DNA of 14,732 nt from the NCBI GenBank assembly GCA_043808565.1, contig JAZDEQ010000042.1:1-14732 (forward strand), in the 5' to 3' direction. The notes below the pieces were generated by a model, which worked only from the letters and a program-made list of their open reading frames with translations, was not told the DNA's origin and ran no database searches. A program made the translations under genes and the position numbers. Position 1 is the first letter of the stretch; each line of letters begins with the position of its first letter. The stretch comes from UBA12403 sp043808565 (GTDB lineage: Bacteria; Patescibacteriota; Patescibacteriia; UBA9934; GWF2-40-263). Shown one piece after another: positions 1 to 6,188 of the stretch.

Positions 1-95
1 GACAGCTCGGCCATGGTTTTTGTTTCCTTAATTGCTTCCAAAGCCACCTTAGTTTTAAAGGCCGGAGGATGAGTTTTATGAATGGTATTGATCAT
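1..95 (-). CDS. IS3-family transposase OrfA, N-terminal fragment (runs off the window edge)
   Basis: Reading the minus strand from the ATG at 95 gives about 31 residues, including FKTKVALEAIKETKTMAELS. This matches the conserved opening of IS3-family OrfA (typically F-K-x-K-V-A-L-E-A-I-K-G-x-K-T-x-A-E-L), the helix-turn-helix that binds the element's ends. OrfA is normally about 90-110 residues and is joined to the OrfB integrase by programmed -1 frameshifting. The remainder and OrfB would lie beyond the left edge. No Shine-Dalgarno is visible before the ATG. Whether the element is intact cannot be seen. Confidence 0.8.
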   Translation of the reverse strand, partial: MINTIHKTHPPAFKTKVALEAIKETKTMAEL

Positions 96-136
96 AGCTT
101 TTAGATCTTACCACGCTGTCCTAATTTATGGGTCCA
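1..136 (-). mobile_element. Left end of an IS3-family insertion sequence
   Basis: The 41 bases upstream of the OrfA start contain, on the minus strand, TGGACCCATAAATTAGGACA beginning at 136. This resembles the TG-starting terminal repeats of IS3-family elements, with a GGACA close to the end. The base composition changes just outside it, from AT-rich to GC-rich. The exact boundary and target duplication need the other end, which is outside the window. Confidence 0.55.
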
Positions 137-197
137 TTATATGTACCGGCCGCAACGATGTTCCAAATCACTGAGTGACACCCTTCGTCTCCTTTCC

Positions 198-221
198 AAG
201 ACCGGCCTGCCTCGCGTGCCG
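198..221 (+). repeat. Upstream copy of a 24-bp direct repeat (partial terminator stem)
   Basis: These 24 bases match 919-942 at 23 of 24 positions. The downstream copy is the left arm, loop and part of the right arm of a terminator. This copy has lost the end of the right arm and the T-run, so it cannot form the same hairpin. The two copies bracket the gene at 261-827, 721 bp apart. It may be the decayed terminator of a former upstream gene, or a trace of the event that inserted the cassette. Confidence 0.6.
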
Positions 222-260
222 ACCATTCCGATCCATTCCTTCACATACCACGGAGTATTC

Positions 261-827
261 ATGAACCCGTTCCGTTTCCTCGCGCTCGTCGCGATCCTCC
301 TCCTCGCCGTCCCGGCCATGGCCGGAACTCCGAACGGCAACACCATCGCCCCAGTCAATGCCCCCACGCTCGACGATGGCAGGCTGGAACCTCCTCCAGC
401 CAATTCGGCTCCACTGGATCGACCGATGCCGGTCGCTCCGGTTCAACAGGTTCCACTGACCGCAGAGGATCTGCGGACCACACCGCCGTGGCGAGGTCAG
501 CAGTTCTCGACGACAATGAGTCAACTCATCACCGAAAGGTGTCGGCTAATCGTGGCTGCCGATGACGCGCAGAAGACGTACGACTTCCTCAGACGCGCCC
601 TTGCGGAGCTTCCGAATCCAGAACACGGCGCGACTGCCGAGCAGTGGGCTGCTTTCAGGCAACAATCCAAGAACCTCGAAGATAAAATCCAGGTAGCCGC
701 AAGTCAATCGATAAGCGCCTGGATCGAACTCGGCAAGGTCGAAACAGCGCTAGCTGCTATCAACGGCCCCTCGTATCGCCCCGGTGTTGATTGGTGCCGG
801 CAGTCGCGACCGTCCGCAACCGACTAG
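261..827 (+). CDS. Small exported protein of unknown function (GC-rich cassette A)
   Basis: This is a 188-residue protein of no recognised family. Residues 1-21 form a textbook Sec signal peptide: NPFR, then a hydrophobic core, then AMA before the likely cut at A21/G22. The mature part starts with a Pro/Ala/Asn-rich, probably disordered stretch (about residues 23-75), followed by an amphipathic helical region with two cysteines (ERC and DWC). The ATG at 261 is chosen over an in-frame ATG at 141 because GGAG lies 5 bases before it and the signal peptide starts there. Its GC-rich codon use differs sharply from the resident genes, and it has its own terminator. It was probably acquired from elsewhere. 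Product location (periplasm or cell surface) is inferred. Confidence 0.65.
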   Translation: MNPFRFLALVAILLLAVPAMAGTPNGNTIAPVNAPTLDDGRLEPPPANSAPLDRPMPVAPVQQVPLTAEDLRTTPPWRGQQFSTTMSQLITERCRLIVAADDAQKTYDFLRRALAELPNPEHGATAEQWAAFRQQSKNLEDKIQVAASQSISAWIELGKVETALAAINGPSYRPGVDWCRQSRPSATD

Positions 828-918
828 GTTCCGCTGCCAACAAAACTGGGAGAGGTTCAACTCTACCCCTTCGAAGAAGACAACTAGGACCCGGGGCACT
901 CAACCCCGCTTCCTCTTC

Positions 919-955
919 AAGACCGGCCCGCCTCGCGTGCCGGTCTTCGCTTTTT
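919..955 (+). terminator. Rho-independent terminator of the exported-protein gene
   Basis: AAGACCGGC (919-927) pairs perfectly with GCCGGTCTT (939-947) around an 11-base loop, followed by CGCTTTTT. It lies 92 bases past the stop at 827. Its left part is repeated at 198-221. Confidence 0.85.
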
Positions 956-1035
956 CAAAAATGTCAGGTATATTAAACGGTGATTAAATCCAGTGTGGGA
1001 CGACCGGCCCCGACATTATCACCCTTAAGTCTAAA

Positions 1036-1068
1036 ATTCGTATATTCGGCACTTTTCGTAATTCGTAA
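1036..1068 (+). repeat. ATTCGTA-type short repeat, upstream copy
   Basis: Imperfect repeats of ATTCGTA / TATTCG / TTCGTAATTCGTA run up to five bases before the start of the phosphoesterase gene. The same words occur at 1880-1917 just behind the gene. No Shine-Dalgarno is present in this leader. Confidence 0.6.
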
Positions 1069-1072
1069 CCCT

Positions 1073-1870
1073 ATGAAAATAATAATCTTCGGCGATACGA
1101 TCGGAAAAATCGGTCGTGAGGCCATTAAAAAAATCTTGCCAGAATTTAAAACTGAATTTCAACCTGACTTGATTGTGATGAATGCAGAAAATTTAGCCCA
1201 TGGTTTTGGTATAACCAAAAAAATAATTTTAGAATTACAAGAAGTTGGTATTGATGTTTTCACTTCTGGCAATCACATTTGGAACAATGAAAAATACGAT
1301 GAGGTTTTTAATGATCAGGATTTAAAAAATTTAGTTCTTCGACCTTTCAATGACATCAGAACTGAAGGCATTGGTTTTACGACAATTGAAAAAAATGGTT
1401 TTAAAATTTTTATTGGCAGTTTGTCGGGCATGGCTTTTATGGAAAAAAGCGCAGCCACAAATTTTATCCTGGCGGCCGACGAACTGATGGCTAAAGCCAA
1501 TGAATCTGGAGCAAAAATTTCTCTCATTGATTTTCATGCTGAAGCAACTTCGGAAAAAGCTGTGCTTGGCCGTTATCTTGATGGTCGGGTTTCAGCTGTC
1601 GTTGGTACTCACACTCATGTCCCGACTGCCGACGAACGGATCTTGCCAAAAGGCACAGCTTTTATTTCTGACATTGGCATGACTGGTTCTCACAACCAAG
1701 CCATCGGCGGTGCTTACGGACCAATCGTTGAGGGCATGAAAATCGGCACCTTGGGAAAATTCGAAGTCCCCGAATCCGGTCCGATTGAAATAAATGCTGT
1801 AATTATTGAAATTGATGAAAAAACCGGTCACGCGACTAAGATTGAACGGATAAGACGAATTTTAATTTAA
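1073..1870 (+). CDS. ymdB: YmdB-like (TIGR00282) calcineurin-type metallophosphoesterase
   Basis: This 265-residue protein has the length and all signature blocks of the YmdB / TIGR00282 family, metal-dependent phosphodiesterases. Bacillus subtilis YmdB hydrolyses cyclic nucleotides and affects biofilm and motility decisions. Visible metal/catalytic residues are D8 (FGDTIGKIGRE), E39 and N40 (MNAEN), N67 and H68 (GNHIW), H154 (DFHAEATSEK), and H179 and H181 (GTHTHVPTADE), followed by DIGMTG. The ATG at 1073 is chosen because MKIIIFGD is the canonical family start; in-frame codons back to 980 give no conserved sequence. There is no Shine-Dalgarno. It stands between two clusters of ATTCGTA repeats, upstream of the HU gene but probably not co-transcribed with it, since HU has its own promoter. 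The substrate in this organism is unknown. Confidence 0.92.
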   Translation: MKIIIFGDTIGKIGREAIKKILPEFKTEFQPDLIVMNAENLAHGFGITKKIILELQEVGIDVFTSGNHIWNNEKYDEVFNDQDLKNLVLRPFNDIRTEGIGFTTIEKNGFKIFIGSLSGMAFMEKSAATNFILAADELMAKANESGAKISLIDFHAEATSEKAVLGRYLDGRVSAVVGTHTHVPTADERILPKGTAFISDIGMTGSHNQAIGGAYGPIVEGMKIGTLGKFEVPESGPIEINAVIIEIDEKTGHATKIERIRRILI

Positions 1871-1879
1871 CCAACCAAT

Positions 1880-1917
1880 ATTCGTAATTCGTATATTCGC
1901 CAAGATTCGTAATTCGT
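1880..1917 (+). repeat. ATTCGTA-type short repeat, downstream copy
   Basis: ATTCGTAATTCGTATATTCG is followed after four bases by ATTCGTAATTCGT. It shares its units with 1036-1068, so the phosphoesterase gene is bracketed by them. It lies immediately before the HU promoter. Confidence 0.65.
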
Positions 1918-1923
1918 GCCCCC

Positions 1924-1952
1924 TTGACTCCGCCTGACTTTTTCGCTATACT
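1924..1952 (+). promoter_or_regulatory. Sigma-70-type promoter for the HU gene
   Basis: TTGACT (1924-1929), 17 bases, TATACT (1947-1952). The predicted start near 1959 gives a leader of about 110 nt before the HU ATG, which carries the G-rich and C-rich tracts. Confidence 0.75.
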
Positions 1953-1979
1953 TTGAGCAGAAATTAATCTTGGTTTTTT

Positions 1980-2059
1980 GGGATTAGGGACTGGGGATTA
2001 GGGAAGGAAGCAATTTTTTTAAAACAAACTTCTCCCCCCAAACCCCAAACCCCAAACCC
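1980..2059 (+). other. HU leader with a G-quadruplex-like tract and an i-motif-like C tract
   Basis: At 1980-2003 four G runs are separated by ATTA, ACT and ATTA, which fits a four-tract quadruplex. At 2034-2059 four C runs are separated by AAA each time, so the other strand has the form of a (GGGGTTT)n telomere-like repeat. Both lie in the predicted 5' untranslated RNA. The G and C tracts could also pair with each other as a long imperfect hairpin just before the start codon. The function is inferred only. Confidence 0.55.
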
Positions 2060-2071
2060 AAAGCTATATTT

Positions 2072-2380
2072 ATGAACAAAGCCGAACTTGCTCTCAAAAT
2101 TTCCGACAAATTAAATATTCCTAAAAAGACGGCCGAAGAATTTATCGAAGTTTTTGAAGAAATTGTTACTAAAACCTTAATGGCCGATAACGAAGTCACC
2201 ATTGCTGGCTTTGGCACTTTTTCCGCCAAAATCCGCGCCGGCCGCGCCGGAGTCAATCCCCAAAATCCAACTGAAAAAATCCAAATCCCTTCAGTCCGCG
2301 TCCCAAAGTTCAAAGCCGGCAAATCACTGAAAGATGCTTTGAAAGCCAAAGTCGCCGCCCCAGTTACCCCAGTCGCCTAA
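2072..2380 (+). CDS. hup: HU/IHF-family DNA-binding protein
   Basis: This 102-residue protein is a nucleoid-associated, DNA-bending protein that acts as a dimer. The N-terminal helical part (MNKAELALKISDKLNI) leads into the family core GFGTFSAKIRAGRAG. The beta-arm carries the NP dipeptide that intercalates into DNA (residues about 62-63, VNPQNPTEK), and the C-terminal helix is VPKFKAGKSLKDALK. A short Ala/Pro/Val tail of about ten residues (KVAAPVTPVA) extends past the usual end at about residue 92. The start follows a long structured leader with no Shine-Dalgarno. It ends in a strong convergent terminator shared with the gene on the other strand. Confidence 0.95.
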   Translation: MNKAELALKISDKLNIPKKTAEEFIEVFEEIVTKTLMADNEVTIAGFGTFSAKIRAGRAGVNPQNPTEKIQIPSVRVPKFKAGKSLKDALKAKVAAPVTPVA

Positions 2381-2391
2381 AATCAAAATTT

Positions 2392-2429
2392 AAAAAGAGA
2401 AGATTTTGATCTTCTCTTTTTTGTTTTTT
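2392..2429. terminator. Bidirectional terminator between the convergent HU and TrmB-1 genes
   Basis: AAAAAGAGAAGA (2392-2403) and TCTTCTCTTTTT (2410-2421) form a 12-bp stem with a 6-base loop, followed by TGTTTTTT. The minus strand also gets a T-run from the stem's own A tract. The stop codon of the minus-strand gene lies at its edge. Confidence 0.85.
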
Positions 2430-3186
2430 ATTCTCTCATCCCCACCTGCCATAAAAAGCCAAAAACTTCGCGCAAGCTAAAAGCCAAATCCGGCGAATAA
2501 ATAATAAAAGTTGTGCCTTCGTTGGTTGTGGAAATAACCCCGATGTTATTTCCGTAAATATAAATACTCGCTTTTAAATCAATGTTACTTGGCAGATATT
2601 TAATTTCCCGCAAATATTTTTCTTGTAAATTATATTCGGGAATATTGGGGACGTCTTTGCCGCGAACGCGCAACGATCGCGAACGAATGCCTTTTTTTAC
2701 TCGTCGCTCAATCCATTTTTTCATGTAACGACTTTCCACCATTTTAGCCGTAAGTTGCGGCGGCGAAAGATAAATGTATTCATCTTTTACTGTTCGTAAA
2801 ATATCTTCGTAAACCTCACGCGCCGCAAACTTGCCGGTAAACATTTGGACAAATGGCATTTTACTTTTACCGGCATAGATCGATAAAAAATCCGGCAATA
2901 AATCTTTGAGCTGTTCTTTTTGCCCCTCGATTTTTTTTAATAATTCTTTTGGATGCAGGGCGACAAAAATTTTTCTTTTACCTTCTTGAACAATTTGAAT
3001 CAAACCTTTTTCTTTCAAATGTTCCAAATTATCATAAACCGCTGTCCGTTTCATGCCTAAATTATCGGCCAAATCCTTAGCCGAAGCCGAACCAGCGCTT
3101 AAAGTCGCCAAATAAAGTCGTGCCCGCTGTTCATCTAAACCCGTGGATAAAAGCCAGGCCAAAAGATTACTATCAAAAGTTTTCAT
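2428..3186 (-). CDS. TrmB-family transcriptional regulator 1
   Basis: This 252-residue protein has an N-terminal winged helix-turn-helix of TrmB type (about residues 8-75: LLSTGLDEQRARLYLATLS, then a recognition region MKRTAVYDNLEHLKEKGLI). A coiled linker follows (about 82-105), then a C-terminal domain with the phospholipase-D-like fold often found in this family (MFTGKFAAREVYEDIL, then YIYLSPP). TrmB proteins were first described as sugar-responsive regulators in archaea, and related genes are common in candidate-phyla bacteria. The ligand here is unknown. The gene starts without a Shine-Dalgarno and diverges from the 3333 gene block. A perfect inverted repeat at 3269-3296 overlaps its predicted promoter. 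A paralogue lies at 9572-10366. Confidence 0.88.
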   Translation of the reverse strand: MKTFDSNLLAWLLSTGLDEQRARLYLATLSAGSASAKDLADNLGMKRTAVYDNLEHLKEKGLIQIVQEGKRKIFVALHPKELLKKIEGQKEQLKDLLPDFLSIYAGKSKMPFVQMFTGKFAAREVYEDILRTVKDEYIYLSPPQLTAKMVESRYMKKWIERRVKKGIRSRSLRVRGKDVPNIPEYNLQEKYLREIKYLPSNIDLKASIYIYGNNIGVISTTNEGTTFIIYSPDLAFSLREVFGFLWQVGMRE

Positions 3187-3266
3187 ATTTTTTTGACGAA
3201 AGATAAGGTTATTAATTAGCTTAAATTAGCCATTTTTTAATGTTACTAAATTAATTATTTAATAAA

Positions 3267-3296
3267 ATTTTACAATAAAACTGATTGACTTGTAAA
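3267..3296 (-). promoter_or_regulatory. TrmB-1 promoter overlapped by a perfect inverted repeat (candidate operator)
   Basis: On the minus strand TTTACA (3296-3291), 18 bases, TAAAAT (3272-3267). The same region holds TTTACAA (3269-3275) and TTGTAAA (3290-3296), a 7-bp inverted repeat whose arm centres are 21 bp apart, i.e. two helical turns. That is a common geometry for a dimeric regulator. It also lies directly upstream of the divergent gene at 3333, so one site could control both. On the plus strand TTGACT (3285-3290) could be a -35, but I see no convincing matching -10. Confidence 0.5.
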
Positions 3297-3332
3297 GTGG
3301 TGACATGGTTCAAAAACTAAAAGGAGGTTTCC

Positions 3333-3935
3333 ATGAGAACCAAACGACGAGTTATCAATACCCTGCACCGCGGCCAAGTTGAATTCAATCTCAAGGCCCA
3401 GAAAGGCGATGGCAGAAGTGCCTTTCTAGAGGAACTCTTGTTTATTCAACCTGAACTTCCAACCGATCCGGCAATCTTTGGCGAAGTCATTGATGCCCTG
3501 GACGCAGAATTCTCATTGGGAATTCATGATTTCGGACGGTCGGCAGAGGCGACCCGATTGAAGCGTACTTATTTGTCTAAATTTCGAGCTCTGCCCAGGC
3601 GCGCTCTGCAAACCATGGAAAAACGCGGCCTTGAGAACTCCTTGGACGCGATCTGGTTGGTCAAGGTCATGGTCAGAGCGGTTTGGACAGAATTCTGCAG
3701 CCAGAAATTCTGGCTCGAAGAAGGCGTGAATGAGCTGCTTCTGCGCCGAGAAGAAATTGAGGAAATCAAGGCAGCTCTTGAGGCTCTCATTCCCCGCCTT
3801 GAGAGACAACTGTCCGAAAACAACGCCGGTCAATTCTGGACAGCCTGCCACATAGCCAAGGAAACCCTTCGTCTCATCACGCATCAGCCGACCTTCGTCA
3901 AATTCTTCAACGCCCTACCGCGTTGTCAAACATAA
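3333..3935 (+). CDS. Hypothetical helical protein (cassette B, gene 1)
   Basis: This is a 200-residue protein of no family I recognise. It is almost all alpha-helical by composition, has no signal peptide or membrane segment, and is rich in Glu, Arg and Leu. A likely coiled coil spans about residues 125-160 (WLEEGVNELLLRREEIEEI). It begins MRTKRR and is probably cytoplasmic. A perfect AAGGAGG lies 5 bases before the ATG, unlike the resident genes, which lack such sites. Its stop is 11 bases before the next start (3947), so the two are co-transcribed. Codon use is more GC-rich than in the TrmB gene opposite. Acquisition as part of a cassette is inferred. Confidence 0.7.
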   Translation: MRTKRRVINTLHRGQVEFNLKAQKGDGRSAFLEELLFIQPELPTDPAIFGEVIDALDAEFSLGIHDFGRSAEATRLKRTYLSKFRALPRRALQTMEKRGLENSLDAIWLVKVMVRAVWTEFCSQKFWLEEGVNELLLRREEIEEIKAALEALIPRLERQLSENNAGQFWTACHIAKETLRLITHQPTFVKFFNALPRCQT

Positions 3936-3946
3936 AGGGAGAAAAC

Positions 3947-4246
3947 ATGGGGGAAACCAAAAGCACCAACCCCACCGACTGGAGAATCGAGGCAAGACCG
4001 TTCTCATGGGAGACAAGCGAGGACATAGTCTGCACCTGCGGCACCTGTGGAAAAACCATCAAGACGTCCGTAACCGTCGGCGGACCTCCACCACAAATCG
4101 CGACATGTTGGGGATGCAGAACACGATTCCTTATTCCACAGGATCTGGCGGAAAAAGCCAAAGAATCCGTTCGGAAAAAATCGTGGGAAGCGGCCGGAAA
4201 ATGCGCCGCGGCCGGAGGTTCCGGACTGCTCATTCCAGACTGCTAA
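3947..4246 (+). CDS. Small zinc-ribbon-like protein (cassette B, gene 2)
   Basis: This 99-residue protein carries two CxxC knuckles, C31-GT-C34 and C54-WG-C57, separated by 20 residues, plus an extra C29 (CTCGTCGK ... CWGCRTRF). This is the pattern of a structural zinc ribbon. Around it are a short N-terminal polar stretch and a C-terminal Lys/Ala-rich helix with one last Cys. The ATG at 3947 is preferred over an in-frame TTG at 3923 because GGAG sits 5 bases before it and the TTG overlaps gene 1. It follows gene 1 closely and is followed by a terminator at 4264. Zinc binding is inferred from the spacing. A nucleic-acid or protein-binding adaptor role is possible but unproven. Confidence 0.7.
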   Translation: MGETKSTNPTDWRIEARPFSWETSEDIVCTCGTCGKTIKTSVTVGGPPPQIATCWGCRTRFLIPQDLAEKAKESVRKKSWEAAGKCAAAGGSGLLIPDC

Positions 4247-4263
4247 GCTGATCCGCCTTTCTT

Positions 4264-4288
4264 GGGCCTGCTCGATCAGGCCCCCTTT
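4264..4288 (+). terminator. Terminator or attenuator between cassette B genes 2 and 3
   Basis: GGGCCTG (4264-4270) pairs with CAGGCCC (4277-4283) around a 6-base loop, followed by CCCTTTCT. The T-run is short, so termination may be partial and gene 3 may depend on read-through. No clear promoter for gene 3 is seen. Confidence 0.55.
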
Positions 4289-4357
4289 CTCCAGCCGATC
4301 AGATGGTCTGGTCGGTTGAAGGTAAGAAACACTCCTCTTCAAGAAAAAGGCAGACAC

Positions 4358-4951
4358 ATGCCCCAAAACATTCAAACAGAATGGTCCAGAACGGTTCAGT
4401 GTCCGATTTGCGACTATGAAGACGCCACATTCACCAGCGGTATCGGCGGCTTCAGAGAGCTGTTTTGTCCTTTCCAGGGAAACGAGTGGCATTGGAAAGT
4501 GAGTCTAACAAACGAAAGAAGAAACGAAATCTGGCGGCTCATCGGTCAAAAAAAACGTCTTTCTGATGATCCCGCACAGGCTTCAAGTATTCGTCTTGAG
4601 CTCGCACAGGAAATTGAAGGGCTTGAGGTTGAATTTGCCGCTATCTCTGAAAGGCTCAAAGCCGAAATTATTGAGGCGCATCGACTTGCCATCCCAGCCG
4701 CCGAGATCAGAGAGACAGCAAAAAAACGCTCGTCGGAAGTTGAAGAAACCGTGGAACTGTTTGAGGGGTTTAGACGAGCCCTTAAACTGAACTTAACCTT
4801 CGTACCAAACGATCAAACTCCAAAGGCGCTCCGTGGGCTGATCAACGGGTTTGGAGGAAATCCAACCAGTCAGCAAGTTACAAAAGAGATCGAAAAACTC
4901 TGGACAGAGCGCCAAACGCTCATCCGCGAACATCGTTTAAAAACCGATTGA
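4358..4951 (+). CDS. Hypothetical protein with N-terminal Cys motif and long helices (cassette B, gene 3)
   Basis: This is a 197-residue protein, unrecognised. The N-terminus has C15-PI-C18, then C37-P and H45 (EWHWK), a plausible but incomplete zinc-binding module. Residues about 55-135 are strongly helical and charged, likely a coiled coil (ELAQEIEGLEVEFAAISERL). A smaller C-terminal helical segment follows. The ATG at 4358 is chosen because AAAAAGG ends 7 bases before it; an in-frame TTG at 4262 would lie inside the preceding terminator. It shares with gene 2 a short Cys-rich start followed by helix. It ends in TGA and its own terminator. Its function cannot be told from sequence. Confidence 0.65.
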   Translation: MPQNIQTEWSRTVQCPICDYEDATFTSGIGGFRELFCPFQGNEWHWKVSLTNERRNEIWRLIGQKKRLSDDPAQASSIRLELAQEIEGLEVEFAAISERLKAEIIEAHRLAIPAAEIRETAKKRSSEVEETVELFEGFRRALKLNLTFVPNDQTPKALRGLINGFGGNPTSQQVTKEIEKLWTERQTLIREHRLKTD

Positions 4952-4971
4952 TCGCCGATAGAAAACATCAA

Positions 4972-5006
4972 CCGCCCGGCAACTCGTGCCAGGCGGAATT
5001 CTTTTT
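4972..5006 (+). terminator. Terminator ending cassette B
   Basis: CCGCCCGGCA (4972-4981) pairs with TGCCAGGCGG (4987-4996) with one mismatch and a 5-base loop, followed by AATTCTTTTT. It is 20 bases past the stop at 4951. Confidence 0.8.
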
Positions 5007-5068
5007 CAAACAAATTTTACTACCGTCCCTCAACCCTTTGTCTTGCGCGCGATTCTGATATTGGGGTG

Positions 5069-5083
5069 TGGGGCAAAGCCCCA
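5069..5083. repeat. Short GC-rich hairpin TGGGGC-AAA-GCCCCA
   Basis: A 6-bp perfect stem with an AAA loop lies in the convergent gap between cassette B and the minus-strand membrane-protein gene. No T-run follows on either strand, so it is not an obvious intrinsic terminator. Nothing else is visible in 5007-5100. Confidence 0.5.
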
Positions 5084-5100
5084 GCAATAATTTCTAATTT

Positions 5101-5625
5101 CTACTCAACCTGTCGCCACTCCAAAATTCTTCCATAACCATTAATCCTAACCACCAGCGGCTGATTTTTAATTTCCTTTTCCCAAACTTCACCACCAACG
5201 CAAAAATAACTATTGTGCCAAGTATCAATCGACTGACCAGCCGCACTCTTAAATGTCATTTTTGGATCTTCATAACCGCTCATGGGTAAAAACAATTTTT
5301 CTTCCTTATTGGTCGACAAATTTTTTACGATCACGGTACCGGGAAAAATGGGCATCGGTAAAATCATGGGATCTGAATCGCATTGGACGCTAATTACCTC
5401 AACTCTTTTTTCAAAACGAAAAGAAGCTAGTAAAAATCTTGCTCCGATTAAAATAAACGGTGTTAATAAAACAACTACGCCAATAATTTTGGCGATTTTA
5501 TTTTTTCTAAAATGTCGAAAATACCAAAAGCTAAACAAAACAACAAGAGCTAAGAAAAATAAAAAAATAACAACAAAAGTTATCAAAATCGGCCACAAAG
5601 AAACTGTGCCAAGTGGTTGAGCCAT
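5101..5625 (-). CDS. Two-helix membrane protein with an exposed C-terminal domain, unknown function
   Basis: This 174-residue protein has two hydrophobic helices, about residues 9-35 and 46-67. They are separated by a basic loop (RHFRKNKIAK) that should stay in the cytoplasm by the positive-inside rule. That places the rest (about 70-174), a probably beta-rich domain, outside. The outer domain has two cysteines (C82 and C142) that could form a disulphide. I recognise no family. The ATG at 5625 is six bases after the upstream gene's stop, so it is the last gene of a minus-strand run (proS, lipoprotein, charged protein, this protein). There is no Shine-Dalgarno at normal spacing. Confidence 0.75.
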   Translation of the reverse strand: MAQPLGTVSLWPILITFVVIFLFFLALVVLFSFWYFRHFRKNKIAKIIGVVVLLTPFILIGARFLLASFRFEKRVEVISVQCDSDPMILPMPIFPGTVIVKNLSTNKEEKLFLPMSGYEDPKMTFKSAAGQSIDTWHNSYFCVGGEVWEKEIKNQPLVVRINGYGRILEWRQVE

Positions 5626-5631
5626 AAAAAA

Positions 5632-6183
5632 TTAAACTTCTCCAAGGCTGTGTTTCTCAAAAAAATCTTGGAAAGCTTTGGTAAAAATTTTCTCTGCTTG
5701 ATTTCGATTAATCTCGGAACTGATTTGTAAAATTCTGTTTAAACAAGCTTCGGATAATTGCGAAAAATTTTCGATCATGCTAATTCTCGAACTTTTATTA
5801 AAGACTCTTATTATTTCATCGACAGTTTCGGCTTGAGCAATTAACGAAATAACCTCTTCAGGTGACAAAGCTTCCGAATTTTTTGGCCGGTCTCTTAAAA
5901 CTCGATCACCTGGTTCTGGCATTGACATGTTTTTTTCTAACATCATTCTTTTTCCGACCGTATCTGCGCCAGCCAAAATTTCACGAGCCGCTTCAAGTCT
6001 AGCTCTCCGCAATTGGGTTGGTGACATACTTGTGTCACCAACAAAATCAAGACGCGCTAAAATTTTTTGTAATTGTATATTTTTTAATCTAGCAAGCTCT
6101 CTTTCACTCATCTCTTTTTTATCTCCCTTTTTGGCTTCTTTTTTAACTCCTGTTTCAGGAGCTACGGATAATGTTTCTGACAT
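5632..6183 (-). CDS. Hypothetical charged soluble protein
   Basis: This is a 183-residue cytoplasmic-looking protein with no signal peptide or membrane segment. The first 35 residues are Lys/Glu-rich and probably disordered (KKEAKKGDKKE). The remainder looks helical, with a single Cys near residue 145. I recognise no family. It sits 5 bases behind the lipoprotein gene and 6 bases before the membrane-protein gene, so it is co-transcribed with both. Only a weak AGG precedes the start. Confidence 0.75.
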   Translation of the reverse strand: MSETLSVAPETGVKKEAKKGDKKEMSERELARLKNIQLQKILARLDFVGDTSMSPTQLRRARLEAAREILAGADTVGKRMMLEKNMSMPEPGDRVLRDRPKNSEALSPEEVISLIAQAETVDEIIRVFNKSSRISMIENFSQLSEACLNRILQISSEINRNQAEKIFTKAFQDFFEKHSLGEV

Positions 6184-6188
6184 AAAAC

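Noticed and set aside
141..260. N-terminal extension of the exported protein back to an ATG at 141
   Set aside because: It would hide the signal peptide inside the protein, translate a terminator-like repeat, and has no ribosome site; the ATG at 261 has GGAG and a standard Sec signal.
980..1072. N-terminal extension of the YmdB-like protein
   Set aside because: The family begins at MKIIIFGD; the extension translates repeat sequence and is not conserved-looking.
2034..2059. CRISPR-like or tandem array from the CCCCAAA units
   Set aside because: The unit is 7 bp with no spacers; it is a simple repeat.
5069..5083. Terminator of the minus-strand membrane-protein gene
   Set aside because: The hairpin has no T-run on the minus strand, so only a hairpin repeat is claimed.
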